DNA of 64,000 nucleotides from Hyphomicrobiales bacterium (GCA_003169835.1 PNAI01000044.1:20447-84446), one strand, 5' to 3'. Counted from the stretch's first letter, positions 37,300 to 47,605 are shown. Numbers and translations: made by a program. Notes: generated by a model not told the origin, from the sequence alone.

Positions 37300-38718
37300 A
37301 TGAAGGAACTCCTCGCATTCCTGCCGATCCTGCCTGAGATCGCGCTTGCCGTCGGCGCGATGGGGCTGCTCATGTTCGGTGCCTATGGCGGCGAGCGCGT
37401 GGTAACGACGATTCAGGGTCTGTCGGTCGTGCTGCTTATTTTTGCGGCCGTTCTGGCCGCCATGCTGCCGGATAGCCGCTTTGGCACGAGCTTCGTCGTC
37501 GACGAGTTCGCGCGGTTCCTGAAAGTGCTGGCATTTTTGGGTTCGGCCGTTGCCATCGTGATGTCGCTCGACTATCTCGCGGTCGAAAAACAACAGAAGT
37601 TCGAGTACCCCATCCTGATTTTGCTCTCGACCGTCGGCATGGGAATGCTGATCTCGGCCAACGATCTGATTGCGCTTTATCTCGGCCTTGAACTGATGAG
37701 TCTCGCGCTCTACGTCGTGGCGGCCTCGAACCGCGATTCCATTCGCTCGACGGAAGCCGGATTGAAGTATTTCGTGCTCGGCGCGCTTTCCTCCGGCATG
37801 CTGCTCTACGGCTGCTCGCTGATCTACGGATTCACCGGCACGGTTTCCTTCGAAGGCATTGCGGAAGGATCCAAGCACCCCGGTATCGGACTGATCTTCG
37901 GCTTGGTGTTTCTGTTTGCCGGCTTGTGCTTCAAGGTCTCTGCGGTGCCGTTTCACATGTGGACGCCGGATGTTTACGAGGGTGCGCCCACGCCGGTCAC
38001 AGCGTTCTTTGCCGCTGCGCCGAAGATCGCGGGCATCGCGATCTTCGTGCGCGTGGCGGTCGGGGCGTTTCACGAAATCGTTCCGCAATGGCAGCAGATC
38101 ATTGTGTTCGTCGCCATTGCGTCGATGGTGCTCGGGGCGTTCGCGGCGATCGGCCAGCGCAACATCAAGCGCCTGATGGCTTACTCCTCCATCGGCCACA
38201 TGGGTTTCGCGCTGGTCGGGCTTGCCTCCGGCACGGCCGTAGGTGTGCAGGGCGTTCTGATCTATATCGCGATCTACCTCGCCATGACGCTAGGCACCTT
38301 CGCGGTCATCCTTGCGATGCGCCGCAACGGGGAAATGGTGGAGGAGATCGGGGACCTCGCCGGATTGTCGCGGTCAAATCCGCCGCTGGCATTCCTCCTG
38401 GCGATCCTGCTGTTCTCGCTGGCCGGTATTCCGCCGCTCGCTGGCTTCTTCGCAAAATTTTACGTGTTCCTCGCTGCGATCGAAGCCGGGCTCTATACAC
38501 TTGCCGTCATCGGCGTGCTCGCGAGCGTGGTGGGCGCCTATTACTATCTGTTGATCGTGAAGATCATGTATTTCGACGAGCCGGTGCAGGCGTTCCAACC
38601 GATGCCAGGGGAACTCAAGGCGGTGCTCGGCGTCACCGGCCTGTTCAACCTGTTGTTCTTCGTCTATCCGGCGCCGCTGATCGAAGCCGCGAGCGCCGCA
38701 GCGAAATCGCTTTTCTGA
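37300..38718 (+). CDS. nuoN: NADH-quinone oxidoreductase subunit N
   Basis: This is a 472-residue antiporter-like subunit and the last complex I gene. It has LGLELMSLALYVVAASNRDSIRSTEAGLKYFVLGALSSGMLLYG and VPFHMWTPDVYEGAPTPVTAFFA. The stop overlaps the birA ATG, so BirA and probably RNase J are made from the same transcript. Confidence 0.97.
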   Translation: MKELLAFLPILPEIALAVGAMGLLMFGAYGGERVVTTIQGLSVVLLIFAAVLAAMLPDSRFGTSFVVDEFARFLKVLAFLGSAVAIVMSLDYLAVEKQQKFEYPILILLSTVGMGMLISANDLIALYLGLELMSLALYVVAASNRDSIRSTEAGLKYFVLGALSSGMLLYGCSLIYGFTGTVSFEGIAEGSKHPGIGLIFGLVFLFAGLCFKVSAVPFHMWTPDVYEGAPTPVTAFFAAAPKIAGIAIFVRVAVGAFHEIVPQWQQIIVFVAIASMVLGAFAAIGQRNIKRLMAYSSIGHMGFALVGLASGTAVGVQGVLIYIAIYLAMTLGTFAVILAMRRNGEMVEEIGDLAGLSRSNPPLAFLLAILLFSLAGIPPLAGFFAKFYVFLAAIEAGLYTLAVIGVLASVVGAYYYLLIVKIMYFDEPVQAFQPMPGELKAVLGVTGLFNLLFFVYPAPLIEAASAAAKSLF

Positions 38719-39497
38719 TGAAGCTCGATCCGGCAGCCGTGGCAGCCGGCGTGCGGCTGATCGAGCGTGAAACGGTCGGCTCGACCAATACGGAAGCCTT
38801 GGTGTTGGCGCGGGCGGGCGAGCGTGGCCCGCTGTGGATCACGGCGCGCCGTCAAAGCGCGGGCCGCGGCCGGCGCGGACGGGTGTGGGTGTCGGAGCCG
38901 GGCAATCTCTACGCCAGCCTGCTGCTCACCGATCCATCGCCGCCAGATCGTGCGGCGGAGCTGTCATTCGTGGCGGGGCTTGCAGTACATGATGCGGTTG
39001 TTGCGATTGCCCCTGCGGGCGCTGCGCGGTTTGCGCTGAAATGGCCCAACGATGTGCTCGTCGACGGGAAAAAAGTGTCCGGCATCCTGATCGAGGGCGA
39101 GGGTCCCGCGGTCGTGGTCGGGATCGGCGTCAATTGTGTGCAGCATCCCGATGAAACTTCATATCCCGCGGCCGATCTTGTGGCCGTGGGCGTCTGCGCG
39201 CCGCTCGAAGATCTTTTCGCGCGGTTGTCTGCGACGATGATGCGGCGGCTGGCGCAATGGGATCGCGGAACCGGCTTTGCGGCGATCCGTGCCGATTGGC
39301 TCGCGCGCGCGGCCGGTGTCGGCGGGCCGATATGCGTTGCGCTTGCAGACGGTGAACGTGCAGGCCGTTTTGAGACGGTCGATGCGCACGGCCGTCTGGT
39401 CTTGAAGCTGTCGAACGGTTCGAGCGAAACCATCACTGCGGGCGATGTGTTTGCGCTCGCCCCCGAGCGCGGCCGGCTCGCAATGGCGGGGCGCTGA
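38718..39497 (+). CDS. birA: Biotin-protein ligase (monofunctional)
   Basis: The 259-residue enzyme attaches biotin to carboxylase carrier domains such as the EAMKM lysine of PccA. The catalytic loop reads ARRQSAGRGRRGRVWVSEPGNLYASLLL and the substrate segment LKWPNDVLVDGKKVSGILIEG. It lacks the N-terminal winged-helix repressor domain of E. coli BirA, so it does not regulate biotin genes directly. Coupled to nuoN by an ATGA-type overlap. Confidence 0.95.
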   Translation: MKLDPAAVAAGVRLIERETVGSTNTEALVLARAGERGPLWITARRQSAGRGRRGRVWVSEPGNLYASLLLTDPSPPDRAAELSFVAGLAVHDAVVAIAPAGAARFALKWPNDVLVDGKKVSGILIEGEGPAVVVGIGVNCVQHPDETSYPAADLVAVGVCAPLEDLFARLSATMMRRLAQWDRGTGFAAIRADWLARAAGVGGPICVALADGERAGRFETVDAHGRLVLKLSNGSSETITAGDVFALAPERGRLAMAGR

Positions 39498-39499
39498 GC

Positions 39500-41170
39500 A
39501 TGGCAGGCGCGCCCGGTGAACTGGTGTTCGCGCCACTCGGCGGGGTCGGCGAGATCGGCATGAATCTGTCGATCTACGGGCTCGGCGATGAACGACGCCG
39601 GAGCTGGCTGATGGTCGATCTTGGCGTATCGTTTGCCTCGGAGGAGCAGCTTCCAGGTATCGATCTCGTGTTTCCAGATATCCGCTATCTCGTGTCGGAG
39701 CGAAGAAATATCGCGGGCCTTGTGCTTACGCACGCGCACGAGGACCATATTGGCGCGATCCTCGATTTGTGGCCGCAGCTGAAAGTGCCGATCTATGCGA
39801 CGCCCTTTACCGCGGCGTTGCTGGCTGCCAAGCGCTTCAACGAGCCGGGCGCGCCGGAAATTTCGATCAAGGAGGTGGCGCTCGGGTCGCGCTTTAAAGT
39901 CGGTCCGTTCGACATTGAGCTTGTTTCGGTCGCGCATTCGATCCCGGAATCGAACGCGCTGATTATCCGCACGCCACACGGCAATGTGCTGCACACCGGC
40001 GATTGGAAGCTTGACGCCACGCCGGTGATCGGTCCGCCGACAGACGAAACTAAGCTGCGCGCCCTCGGCAACGAGGGCTGTCTGGTGCTGGTCGGCGATT
40101 CAACGAACGCGGTGCGCGAGGGGCGCTCGCCGTCGGAACAAGATGTCGCGCGCACATTGGCCGAACTCATCAAATCGGCACGCGGGCGTGTTGCGGTGAC
40201 TACATTCGCCTCCAATGTCGCGCGCCTGCGCGCTGTCGCCGATGCTGCGCGCGCGTGTGGGCGCGAGGTGGTCGTGGTCGGGCGCGCAATGGAGCGCGTC
40301 GTGCAAGTCGCGCGCGAGACGGGATATCTCGATGGCGTGCAGGATTTCCGCGAAATGGAGGCTTATGGCTATCTGCCGCCCGACAAGGTTGTCGCGCTTT
40401 GCACCGGCAGCCAAGGCGAGCCGCGCGCGGCGCTCGCGCGTATCGCGGCGGACGAGCATCCAGAGGTGACGCTTTCCAAGGGCGACCGCGTGATCTTTTC
40501 GTCGCGCCCGATTCCCGGCAATGAAAAAGCGATCGGACGCATCATCAATGGGCTGATCGATCAAGGCGTTGAAGTGATCACCGATCGTACTCACCTCGTT
40601 CATGTCTCCGGGCATCCGCGCCGCGCGGAACTCGAAGACATGATTTCCTGGGTCAAACCGCAGACGGTGATCCCGGTGCATGGCGAAGCGCTGCATCTGC
40701 ACGAGCACGGGGAATTGGCGCGCCGCTGCGGCGTTAAGGTTTTACGCTGCCGCAACGGCGATCTCGTGCGGCTTGCGCCGGGCGCGCCCGACATCATCGA
40801 TGAGGTGCCGGTCGGCCGCGTTTACAAGGACGGCGTGCTGTTGGTCGCGGCGGAAGCGGTTACGACGGTGGACCGCAAGCGGCTCAGTTTTGCGGGCATC
40901 GTCACGGTCTCGCTCGCGCTGACCGACAAGGGACAGCTTGCAGCCGATCCCGCGCTCGATCTGATTGGAATCCCCGAGCGCACCGCCGATGGCCAGGTCA
41001 TGGCCGAGATTGCCTACAACGCGGTGGTTGCAACCTTCGATTCAATGCCCAAGCCACGGCGGCGCGATCCGGACGCCGTGGCGGAAGCCGTGCGGCGCGC
41101 GGTGCGCGCGGCGATTGCTGAGCACTGGCGAAAAAAACCAATGTGTCGCGTTCAGGTGCTTGAGGTGTAG
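39500..41170 (+). CDS. rnj: Ribonuclease J
   Basis: The 556-residue metallo-beta-lactamase/beta-CASP nuclease acts in RNA maturation and decay. The zinc site reads LTHAHEDHIGA, with later VSVAHSIPESNALII, LHTGDWKLD and VHVSGHPRRAELE. It begins three bases after birA. RNase J next to birA and nuo is a familiar order in Hyphomicrobiales. The last segment, EHWRKKPMCRVQVLEV, is the conserved C terminus. Confidence 0.95.
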   Translation: MAGAPGELVFAPLGGVGEIGMNLSIYGLGDERRRSWLMVDLGVSFASEEQLPGIDLVFPDIRYLVSERRNIAGLVLTHAHEDHIGAILDLWPQLKVPIYATPFTAALLAAKRFNEPGAPEISIKEVALGSRFKVGPFDIELVSVAHSIPESNALIIRTPHGNVLHTGDWKLDATPVIGPPTDETKLRALGNEGCLVLVGDSTNAVREGRSPSEQDVARTLAELIKSARGRVAVTTFASNVARLRAVADAARACGREVVVVGRAMERVVQVARETGYLDGVQDFREMEAYGYLPPDKVVALCTGSQGEPRAALARIAADEHPEVTLSKGDRVIFSSRPIPGNEKAIGRIINGLIDQGVEVITDRTHLVHVSGHPRRAELEDMISWVKPQTVIPVHGEALHLHEHGELARRCGVKVLRCRNGDLVRLAPGAPDIIDEVPVGRVYKDGVLLVAAEAVTTVDRKRLSFAGIVTVSLALTDKGQLAADPALDLIGIPERTADGQVMAEIAYNAVVATFDSMPKPRRRDPDAVAEAVRRAVRAAIAEHWRKKPMCRVQVLEV

Positions 41171-41194
41171 AATAGCGTCGAGAGGGAGTACGCC

Positions 41195-42163
41195 ATGACC
41201 CGGAGATCAATCTATTTCGCAGCCACACTTTGTGTTTGGACTTCCGGCGCGTTGGCGCAGGACTTTCCAAATCGGTTCGTTACGATCGTCGCACCATTTC
41301 AGGCCGGCGGCCCCTCCGATACGGTGGCGCGCCTCATTGCGGGGCCGATGTCGAAGGCCTTGGGTCAGCAGGTGGTGGTGGAAAACACCACCGGCGCAGG
41401 TGGCACCATCGGCTCGGCGCGCGTCGCCAAGGCCGCTCCCGATGGCTACACGCTGGGGATTTCGGGCTCCGGAACTCATGCCGCGGTTGAGCAGCTTTAT
41501 GCCAATCCGCCTTATCACGCGCTCGACTTCGCGGCCGTCGGGCTGATCAACACGGCTCCCGTGATCCTGGTCGCGAAGAAGGGGCTTGCGCCCAATACGC
41601 TGAAAGAGTTCGTAGCCTATCTGAAGGCGAATGAGAAAACGGTGACGGAAGCCGATGCCGGCATCGGTTCGGTTTCGCATCTTGGTTGCTCGGTGTTCAA
41701 ATCGCTTATTTCGGTCAAACCGACGGTCGCCTCGTATCGCGGCACACCGCAGGCGACGCAAGACCTGCTCGCCGGCAACGTCGACTTCGTTTGCAACCAG
41801 ATCGTCAATGTGGTCGGCCACGTGCAAAACGGCGCGCTCAAAGCCTACGCGGTGACGAGCGATAAACGTTCTCCCATGCTGCCGGATGTTCCGACGACGG
41901 CGGAGGCCGGAATGCCGGAATTCAAGATTACGGTGTGGTACGGCCTGTCGGCCCCGAAAGGCACGCCCGCGCCGATTATTGCAAAGCTCAACCAGGCGCT
42001 CTCGGCGGCGATGGACGATCCGACCGTGGTCAAGCGGTTCGCCGATCTCGGCTACGATGTCGTGCTGCCGCAGCAGCGCTCAGCGGCTTGGTTTGACGAT
42101 TTCATGCACAAGGAAATCGCGCTCTGGGCCAAGGTGCTCGGATCGATGAAGCCTGCCAACTGA
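41195..42163 (+). CDS. Bug/TctC-family periplasmic binding protein
   Basis: The 322-residue product has a signal peptide (MTRRSIYFAATLCVWTSGALAQ) and the Bug fold: VTIVAPFQAGGPSDTVARLIAGPMSKALGQQVVVENTTGAGGTIGSARVAKAAPDGYTL. These proteins capture carboxylic acids or other small ligands for tripartite tricarboxylate transporters, but no TctAB membrane genes are nearby. It lies between rnj and mce, where I expect no gene in related genomes, so it is probably an insertion. Confidence 0.9.
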   Translation: MTRRSIYFAATLCVWTSGALAQDFPNRFVTIVAPFQAGGPSDTVARLIAGPMSKALGQQVVVENTTGAGGTIGSARVAKAAPDGYTLGISGSGTHAAVEQLYANPPYHALDFAAVGLINTAPVILVAKKGLAPNTLKEFVAYLKANEKTVTEADAGIGSVSHLGCSVFKSLISVKPTVASYRGTPQATQDLLAGNVDFVCNQIVNVVGHVQNGALKAYAVTSDKRSPMLPDVPTTAEAGMPEFKITVWYGLSAPKGTPAPIIAKLNQALSAAMDDPTVVKRFADLGYDVVLPQQRSAAWFDDFMHKEIALWAKVLGSMKPAN

Positions 42164-43077
42164 TGGTGTGGCGGCCGGAACGCGAACTCGACATTATCGC
42201 TGGCACACCGCCGGGCGGCGGCCTTGATCGATCGGCGTGTGCGTTGGCGGCCGCCGTCGCGGCCAATAAGCTTGTTTCAGTGCCCATCAAGGTGGTCAAC
42301 GTCGGCGGCGACGGCGGGCGCAAGGCTTGGACCTATATGGCGGGCCGCGCTGGCGATCCGCATACAATAGGGATCAGTTCGCCGAACATGGCGGCGGATT
42401 ATCTCATGGGCGTAACCAAAACCGATCCAGAGCATTTCCCGCCGATTGCGATTCTCTATTCGGAATATATCGCGTTTGTCGTTCGCGCGGATTCGGCGCT
42501 CCGCAGCGGGAACGTTCTTATCCGGCGTCTGATGGACGATGCAGGCGCCGTGAAAATTGCGCTCTCGACGTCGCTGGGCAATTCCAACCACGTGGCGGTG
42601 GCCAAGGTGATCCGGCATGCGGGTGCGGATACCAAGGCTCCCAAGATCCGCGTTTTCGACACCGCGCTCGATGCCGTTGCGGATGTTGTCGATGGCAATG
42701 CGGATGTCGGCGCGATTACCGCGGCAAGTCCAGTGCCCGAGCTTGCGGCCGGACGATTGCGCACGATCGGTATCTCATCGAATGTGCGTGTGGGTGGGCT
42801 CTATGTCAGCACTCCGACATGGGTCGAGCAAGGCGTCGATTGCGTGATCGGATCGTGGCGCGGCGTCAGTGGTGCGCCGGGTATCCATCGCGAACAGATT
42901 GCGTTTTGGCAATCGGTGCTGGCGGCTGCGACCCAAACCAATGAATGGAAATCCGATCTGGCGCGGCATTTCTGGACCGAAATGTATCTCGATGGCGAGG
43001 TGTTGCGCGCGTATCTTCAGCGCGAGCGCGAGGAGATGCGCGCGGTGCTCGATGGGCTTGGCCTGTTGCACGGGTAG
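42163..43077 (+). CDS. Second Bug-like binding protein, no signal peptide
   Basis: The 304-residue product resembles the TctC/Bug fold (LDIIAGTPPGGGLDRSACALAAAVAANKLVSVPIKVVNVGGDGGRKAWTY; NADVGAITAASPVPELAAGRLRTIGIS) but begins MVWRPERELDIIAG with no export signal. Its ATG overlaps the stop of the first Bug gene (tgATG). It may be cytoplasmic, export-dependent on a partner, or a decaying paralogue. Confidence 0.75.
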   Translation: MVWRPERELDIIAGTPPGGGLDRSACALAAAVAANKLVSVPIKVVNVGGDGGRKAWTYMAGRAGDPHTIGISSPNMAADYLMGVTKTDPEHFPPIAILYSEYIAFVVRADSALRSGNVLIRRLMDDAGAVKIALSTSLGNSNHVAVAKVIRHAGADTKAPKIRVFDTALDAVADVVDGNADVGAITAASPVPELAAGRLRTIGISSNVRVGGLYVSTPTWVEQGVDCVIGSWRGVSGAPGIHREQIAFWQSVLAAATQTNEWKSDLARHFWTEMYLDGEVLRAYLQREREEMRAVLDGLGLLHG

Positions 43078-43126
43078 CTTGAAACACTCTGGCGTCGTAT
43101 AGGTTCGGCTGTCAGAAGGGATAAGC

Positions 43127-43531
43127 ATGATCGGCCGGCTCAATCACGTCGCCATCGCGGTGCGCGATCTGGAGAGCGCAACACGTGTCTATCGCGACAC
43201 ACTGGGCGCTAAGGTGTCCGCTCCCGTGCCGTTGCCCGAGCACGGCGTCACCACCGTCTTCATCACGTTGCCCAATACCAAGATCGAACTGATTGCGCCA
43301 CTTGGCGCAAATTCGCCAATCGAGAAATATCTTGAGCGCAATCCGGACGGCGGGATGCACCATGTCTGCTTTGAAGTGGCCGACATATTTGCGGCGCGAG
43401 AGCAACTTAAGGTTGCCGGCGCACGGGTGTTGGGCGATGGTGAGCCGAAAATCGGGGCGCACGGAAAACCCGTGCTTTTCCTGCATCCAAAGGACATTTC
43501 CGGCACCCTGATCGAGCTCGAACAGGCCTGA
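43127..43531 (+). CDS. mce: Methylmalonyl-CoA epimerase
   Basis: The 134-residue vicinal-oxygen-chelate enzyme interconverts the two methylmalonyl-CoA epimers, the step between propionyl-CoA carboxylase and the mutase. Family motifs: LNHVAIAVRDLESATRVYRDTLGA, IELIAPLG, GGMHHVCFEV and VLFLHPKDISGTLIELEQ, with metal-binding His/Glu. It ties functionally to pccA and pccB in this window. Confidence 0.93.
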   Translation: MIGRLNHVAIAVRDLESATRVYRDTLGAKVSAPVPLPEHGVTTVFITLPNTKIELIAPLGANSPIEKYLERNPDGGMHHVCFEVADIFAAREQLKVAGARVLGDGEPKIGAHGKPVLFLHPKDISGTLIELEQA

Positions 43532-43535
43532 TGCG

Positions 43536-43799
43536 ATGGCCATTTCAACCTCGATCGCAATCTATTTCCTGATTTGGTGGATCGTGCTGTTCGCCGTGCT
43601 GCCATGGGGCGTGCGTGCGCAAGGCGAGGGGGGGCCGCCGGGAACCGACCCTGGGGCGCCGGTCATGACGAATCTGAAAATGAAGCTCGTCTGGACGACG
43701 ATCATGACCACGGTGATCTTCGCGGGCTTCTTCTTGATCTACTCGCGCAAGCTGGTCAGCCTCGAAGATCTTGCCACGCTGTTTGGTTTGCTGCGGTGA
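43536..43799 (+). CDS. DUF1467 family membrane protein
   Basis: The 87-residue protein has two membrane helices (SIAIYFLIWWIVLFAVLPWG and TTIMTTVIFAGFFLIYSR) separated by a Gly/Pro-rich loop, typical of DUF1467. The gene lies four bases after mce and before proS, its usual neighbourhood in Hyphomicrobiales. Function unknown. Confidence 0.9.
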   Translation: MAISTSIAIYFLIWWIVLFAVLPWGVRAQGEGGPPGTDPGAPVMTNLKMKLVWTTIMTTVIFAGFFLIYSRKLVSLEDLATLFGLLR

Positions 43800-44138
43800 A
43801 ATATTTTCGCAGCAACCAAGGAGCCTAAAAAAGCGAAGCAGGGCGAGTGGCCCTGCTTCAATTTTTATTCTCAGTTTTGCCCCGACACGCGGTACGTATT
43901 CGAGGCGGCAGTTGTGATCGCGTACTGTGGAATGTTCCTACCTAGTGTTGCCGCACTCCTGGGACCGTCGAGATATAGAATCTCAGGGCGCGCGAAAACT
44001 AACCAATCCATTTTGCGATGTCATTAACCGGCCCAATGTTATCCCCTGCGGTATCGTGCGTGATTCCGCCTTGTTTTTTGCCACACGATGAGTTTTCACT
44101 GATATTGAGTATTGTCTTCAAATGTTCACGAGATCGTG
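43800..44138. other. Intergenic region between DUF1467 and proS
   Basis: The gap contains a strong terminator near its left end and presumably the proS promoter near its right end. No convincing ORF is seen. Confidence 0.4.
43835..43867 (+). terminator. Rho-independent terminator after the DUF1467 gene
   Basis: GAAGCAGGGC and GCCCTGCTTC form a perfect 10-bp stem around a GAGTG loop, followed by ATTTTTATT. It should end the transcript that includes mce and the DUF1467 gene. Confidence 0.93.
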
Positions 44139-45461
44139 ATGCGCTTGTCTCGCTATTTCCTCCCCATCCTGCGCGAAACGCCGAAAGAGGCGGACATCGT
44201 CTCGCATCGGCTGATGCTGCGCGCGGGCATGCTCCGGCAGGAGGCGGCCGGCATCTACGCCTTTCTGCCGCTCGGCCTGCGTGTGCTCAAGAAGATCTGC
44301 GACATCGTGCGGCAGGAGCAGGATCGCGCCGGTGCCATCGAACTCCTGATGCCGAACATCCAGTCGGCGGAGCTGTGGCGGGAAAGCGGCCGCTACGACG
44401 ACTACGGCAAGGAGATGCTGCGCATCAAGGATCGGCATGAACGCGATCTGTTGTTCGGGCCGACCAATGAGGAAATGATCACGGAAATTTTCCGCGCCTA
44501 TGTGCGCTCGTACAAAGATTTGCCGCTCAATCTCTACCACATCCAATGGAAATTCCGGGACGAGATCAGGCCGCGATTCGGGCTCATGCGCGGACGGGAA
44601 TTTCTAATGAAGGACGCCTATTCCTTCGATCTCGACTATGCTGGTTCAAAGCACGCCTACAACCGGATGTTCGTGGCCTATCTGCGCACCTTTGCCCGCC
44701 TGGGGCTTAAATCCATTCCCATGGTGGCCGAGAGCGGCCCGATCGGGGGCAGTTTGAGCCACGAATTCATTATCTTAGCCTCGACCGGAGAATCCGAGGT
44801 ATTTTGCCACCGAGATTACCTGGATTTCCCGGTTCCGGGTGAGGACGTAGATTTCAACGACGTGGCGGGCCTGCAGGCCATCGTCGATAAGTGGACCTCG
44901 CTCTACGCAGCCACGTCGGAAAAGCACGAAGCCGACAAATTCGCCAAGCTGCCCGCCGACAAGCAGATGTCCGCGCGCGGCATCGAGGTCGGGCACATCT
45001 TTCATTTCGGAACGAAATACTCCGAGCCGATGAAGGCGGTCGTCAACGGGCCGGACGGCGCCGAGCACGCGGTGCACATGGGCTCCTACGGCATTGGTCC
45101 GAGCCGGCTGGTCGCGGCCCTGATCGAGGCGTTTCACGACGATGCCGGCATCAAGTGGCCGGAGCCGGTGGCGCCTTTCAAAGTGGTCATCCTCAACCTC
45201 AAACAAGGTGACAGCGCGACGGATCAGGCGTCGGAAAATGTCTATGGAGAACTTTCGGCCAAGGGCGTTGAGGTGCTCTATCACGACCTCGATGAGCGGC
45301 CGGGCTCGAAGTTTGCGACCGCCGACCTGATTGGCGTGCCCTACCAGGTCCTGATCGGGCCCAAAGGCCTTGCCGCCGGTACGATCGAGGTCAAGCGCCG
45401 GATCGACGGCAGCCGGGAGAATTTGAGCCCGGCAGCGGCTGTCGATCTGCTGACGCGCTGA
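44139..45461 (+). CDS. proS: Prolyl-tRNA synthetase (short alphaproteobacterial type)
   Basis: The 440-residue class II synthetase charges tRNA-Pro. It begins [46 protein letters not shown]. The gene is short because the editing (INS) domain of E. coli ProS is missing, as is normal in this group; misacylation is presumably cleared by a free editing protein. Motif 2 is near [28 protein letters not shown] 44139 matches the family start. Confidence 0.95.
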   Translation: MRLSRYFLPILRETPKEADIVSHRLMLRAGMLRQEAAGIYAFLPLGLRVLKKICDIVRQEQDRAGAIELLMPNIQSAELWRESGRYDDYGKEMLRIKDRHERDLLFGPTNEEMITEIFRAYVRSYKDLPLNLYHIQWKFRDEIRPRFGLMRGREFLMKDAYSFDLDYAGSKHAYNRMFVAYLRTFARLGLKSIPMVAESGPIGGSLSHEFIILASTGESEVFCHRDYLDFPVPGEDVDFNDVAGLQAIVDKWTSLYAATSEKHEADKFAKLPADKQMSARGIEVGHIFHFGTKYSEPMKAVVNGPDGAEHAVHMGSYGIGPSRLVAALIEAFHDDAGIKWPEPVAPFKVVILNLKQGDSATDQASENVYGELSAKGVEVLYHDLDERPGSKFATADLIGVPYQVLIGPKGLAAGTIEVKRRIDGSRENLSPAAAVDLLTR

Positions 45462-45547
45462 GTTTGCACACGTTCTGCTTTGCCTATAGTCGATGTGTGG
45501 CTTGAAACCGCCTGAATCGGGTGAAATCGGTAAGGCACGAGCGATTG

Positions 45548-46816
45548 ATGAGCGACACCACCGGCACCGCCCCGTTCGCACCATTCGAATGGATGCTGTC
45601 GCTACGCTATTTGCGGGCGCGGCGGAAGGAAGGATTCATTTCGGTCATCGCCATCTTTTCCTTCCTCGGCATTATGCTGGGCGTTGCCACGCTGATCATT
45701 GTCATGGCGGTGATGAACGGTTTTCGCAAAGAACTGCTCGACAAAATTTTGGGACTCAACGGCCATCTGGTGGTGCAGCCGCAGGACACGCCGCTGACGG
45801 ACTATGCGGCTGTGGCCGAGCGCATTGCGAAGGTGCGAGGAGTGCTGCTCGCGGTGCCGTTGGTCGAGGGTATTGCGCTCGCGTCCTCGCCGAACAATGC
45901 CTTCGGCGTTGCCGTGCGCGGCATCCGTGGTGATGACCTTGCGAGCCTTCCTTCGATTGGCAACAATATCAAGCAAGGTACGCTGGAGGGTTTCGACCAG
46001 GGGCAGGGCATTGTCATCGGCCGGCGGCTTGCCGATCAATTGGCGATACACGCAGGCGATATGATGACGCTTGTGTCGCCGCGCGGTGCGGTGACGCCGA
46101 TGGGCCCAACGCCGCGGATCAAGGGCTACAAGATTGCCGCGGTGTTCGAGATCGGTATGTCGGAATACGACGCCTCAGTCGTGTTCATGCCGTTGACCGA
46201 AGCGCAGGCCTATTTCAGTCGTGCGGGCGATGTCACTTCGATTGAGATCTACACCGCCAATCCGGAAAAAGTAGCGGAGCTGCGTCCGCTGGTTACTGAG
46301 GCGGCGGGACGTCCGATCTTCATGATCGACTGGCGGCAGCGCAATTCCAGTTTCTTTAGTGCGCTGCAAGTCGAACGCAATGTCATGTTCATGATCTTGA
46401 CGCTAATTGTGCTGGTGGCGACGCTCAATATTGTGTCCGGCCTGATCATGCTGGTCAAGGATAAGAGTAGCGATGTTGCAATCCTGCGCACCATGGGCGC
46501 GACACGGTACGCCATGATGCGCGTATTCCTCATCACCGGCGCCTCGATCGGCGTGGTCGGGACGATCACTGGATTTTTCTTTGGCCTGGTGGTGTGTCTC
46601 AACATCGAGTCGCTCCGCCAGTTCATGTCGTGGCTGACCAACACCGAGATATTCCGTTCCGAAATCTATTTCCTGTCCCGGCTGCCGGCGGAAATGGATG
46701 CCGGCGAGACCACGGCGGTCGTGCTCATGGCGCTGGTGCTCTCGCTTGCGGCAACGCTCTATCCGTCGTGGCGTGCGGCGCGGCTCGATCCGGTCGAAGC
46801 ATTGCGCTACGGGTGA
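45548..46816 (+). CDS. lolC: Lipoprotein-releasing ABC permease LolC/LolE
   Basis: The 422-residue membrane protein has four helices and the large periplasmic domain of the FtsX/MacB-like LolCE family: PFEWMLSLRYLRARRKEGFISVIAIFSFLGIMLGVATLIIVMAVMNGFRKEL. With LolD it extracts lipoproteins from the inner membrane for transfer to LolA. A single LolC/E-type gene is present, so it may act as a homodimer (LolF-type). ATG 45548 fits the family start. Confidence 0.93.
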   Translation: MSDTTGTAPFAPFEWMLSLRYLRARRKEGFISVIAIFSFLGIMLGVATLIIVMAVMNGFRKELLDKILGLNGHLVVQPQDTPLTDYAAVAERIAKVRGVLLAVPLVEGIALASSPNNAFGVAVRGIRGDDLASLPSIGNNIKQGTLEGFDQGQGIVIGRRLADQLAIHAGDMMTLVSPRGAVTPMGPTPRIKGYKIAAVFEIGMSEYDASVVFMPLTEAQAYFSRAGDVTSIEIYTANPEKVAELRPLVTEAAGRPIFMIDWRQRNSSFFSALQVERNVMFMILTLIVLVATLNIVSGLIMLVKDKSSDVAILRTMGATRYAMMRVFLITGASIGVVGTITGFFFGLVVCLNIESLRQFMSWLTNTEIFRSEIYFLSRLPAEMDAGETTAVVLMALVLSLAATLYPSWRAARLDPVEALRYG

Positions 46817-46819
46817 GCG

Positions 46820-47512
46820 ATGGCGGAGCGTGAAGATCCGGTTTTATTCCTGCACAACGTCGCGCGCCACTATTGGCAGGGCGATGCGACGCTCGACATC
46901 CTCAAAGGCGCCGAGCTTGCGATCTGGCCTGGCCAATCGGTCGCGCTGGTAGCACCGTCGGGCGCGGGTAAATCGACGCTGCTGCACATCGCGGGCCTGC
47001 TTGAACATCCAGACTCGGGCGAAGTCTATATCCATGGCATGCCGACCGCGGCGTTGGGTGACGATGCGCGAACGCGGCTGAGGCGCACGCAGATCGGATT
47101 TGTCTATCAGGCGCATCATCTACTGCCGGAATTCTCGGCCATCGAAAACGTGATGATGCCACAGATGATCCGCGGGCTGCCGAAGCAACAGGCGGCGCGG
47201 CGTGCGGCGGAGCTTCTGGACTATTTGGGTCTGCGCGAGCGATTGAGCCATCGGCCGGCGGAGCTTTCCGGCGGCGAGCAGCAAAGGGTCGCGATCGCGC
47301 GGGCGGTGGCAAATGCGCCGCGCATCCTGCTGGCGGACGAGCCGACCGGCAATCTCGACCCGCACACGTCCGATCACGTGTTCGACGCGCTCTCCCAGCT
47401 CGTGCGCTCGGCTAAGCTCACCATGCTCATCGTCACCCACAATATGGAGATTGCCGCTCGCATGGACCGGCGGGTGACCATTCGCGATGGAATGGTGGCG
47501 GAGTTGGATTGA
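46820..47512 (+). CDS. lolD: Lipoprotein-releasing ABC ATPase LolD
   Basis: The 230-residue ATPase has Walker A GAGKSTLL, signature [14 protein letters not shown], Walker [12 protein letters not shown] and a switch histidine in TLMIVTHN-like LIVTHN. It powers the LolC/E permease encoded three bases upstream. In related genomes I would expect dnaE next; here the transposon array intervenes. Confidence 0.95.
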   Translation: MAEREDPVLFLHNVARHYWQGDATLDILKGAELAIWPGQSVALVAPSGAGKSTLLHIAGLLEHPDSGEVYIHGMPTAALGDDARTRLRRTQIGFVYQAHHLLPEFSAIENVMMPQMIRGLPKQQAARRAAELLDYLGLRERLSHRPAELSGGEQQRVAIARAVANAPRILLADEPTGNLDPHTSDHVFDALSQLVRSAKLTMLIVTHNMEIAARMDRRVTIRDGMVAELD

Positions 47513-47605
47513 GGGCGAAGCCGCGACGGGGACCGCCGGCCGGTGCCGCAAAGGCGGACTCGATTGGGGGTGGAAGAAGGACGCGGCTCATGCCAAAGTT
47601 GCAGC

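Noticed and set aside
37219-38199. 326-residue minus-strand ORF opposite nuoN
   Set aside because: Shadow; no domain, no plausible start site, and nuoN is certain on the other strand.
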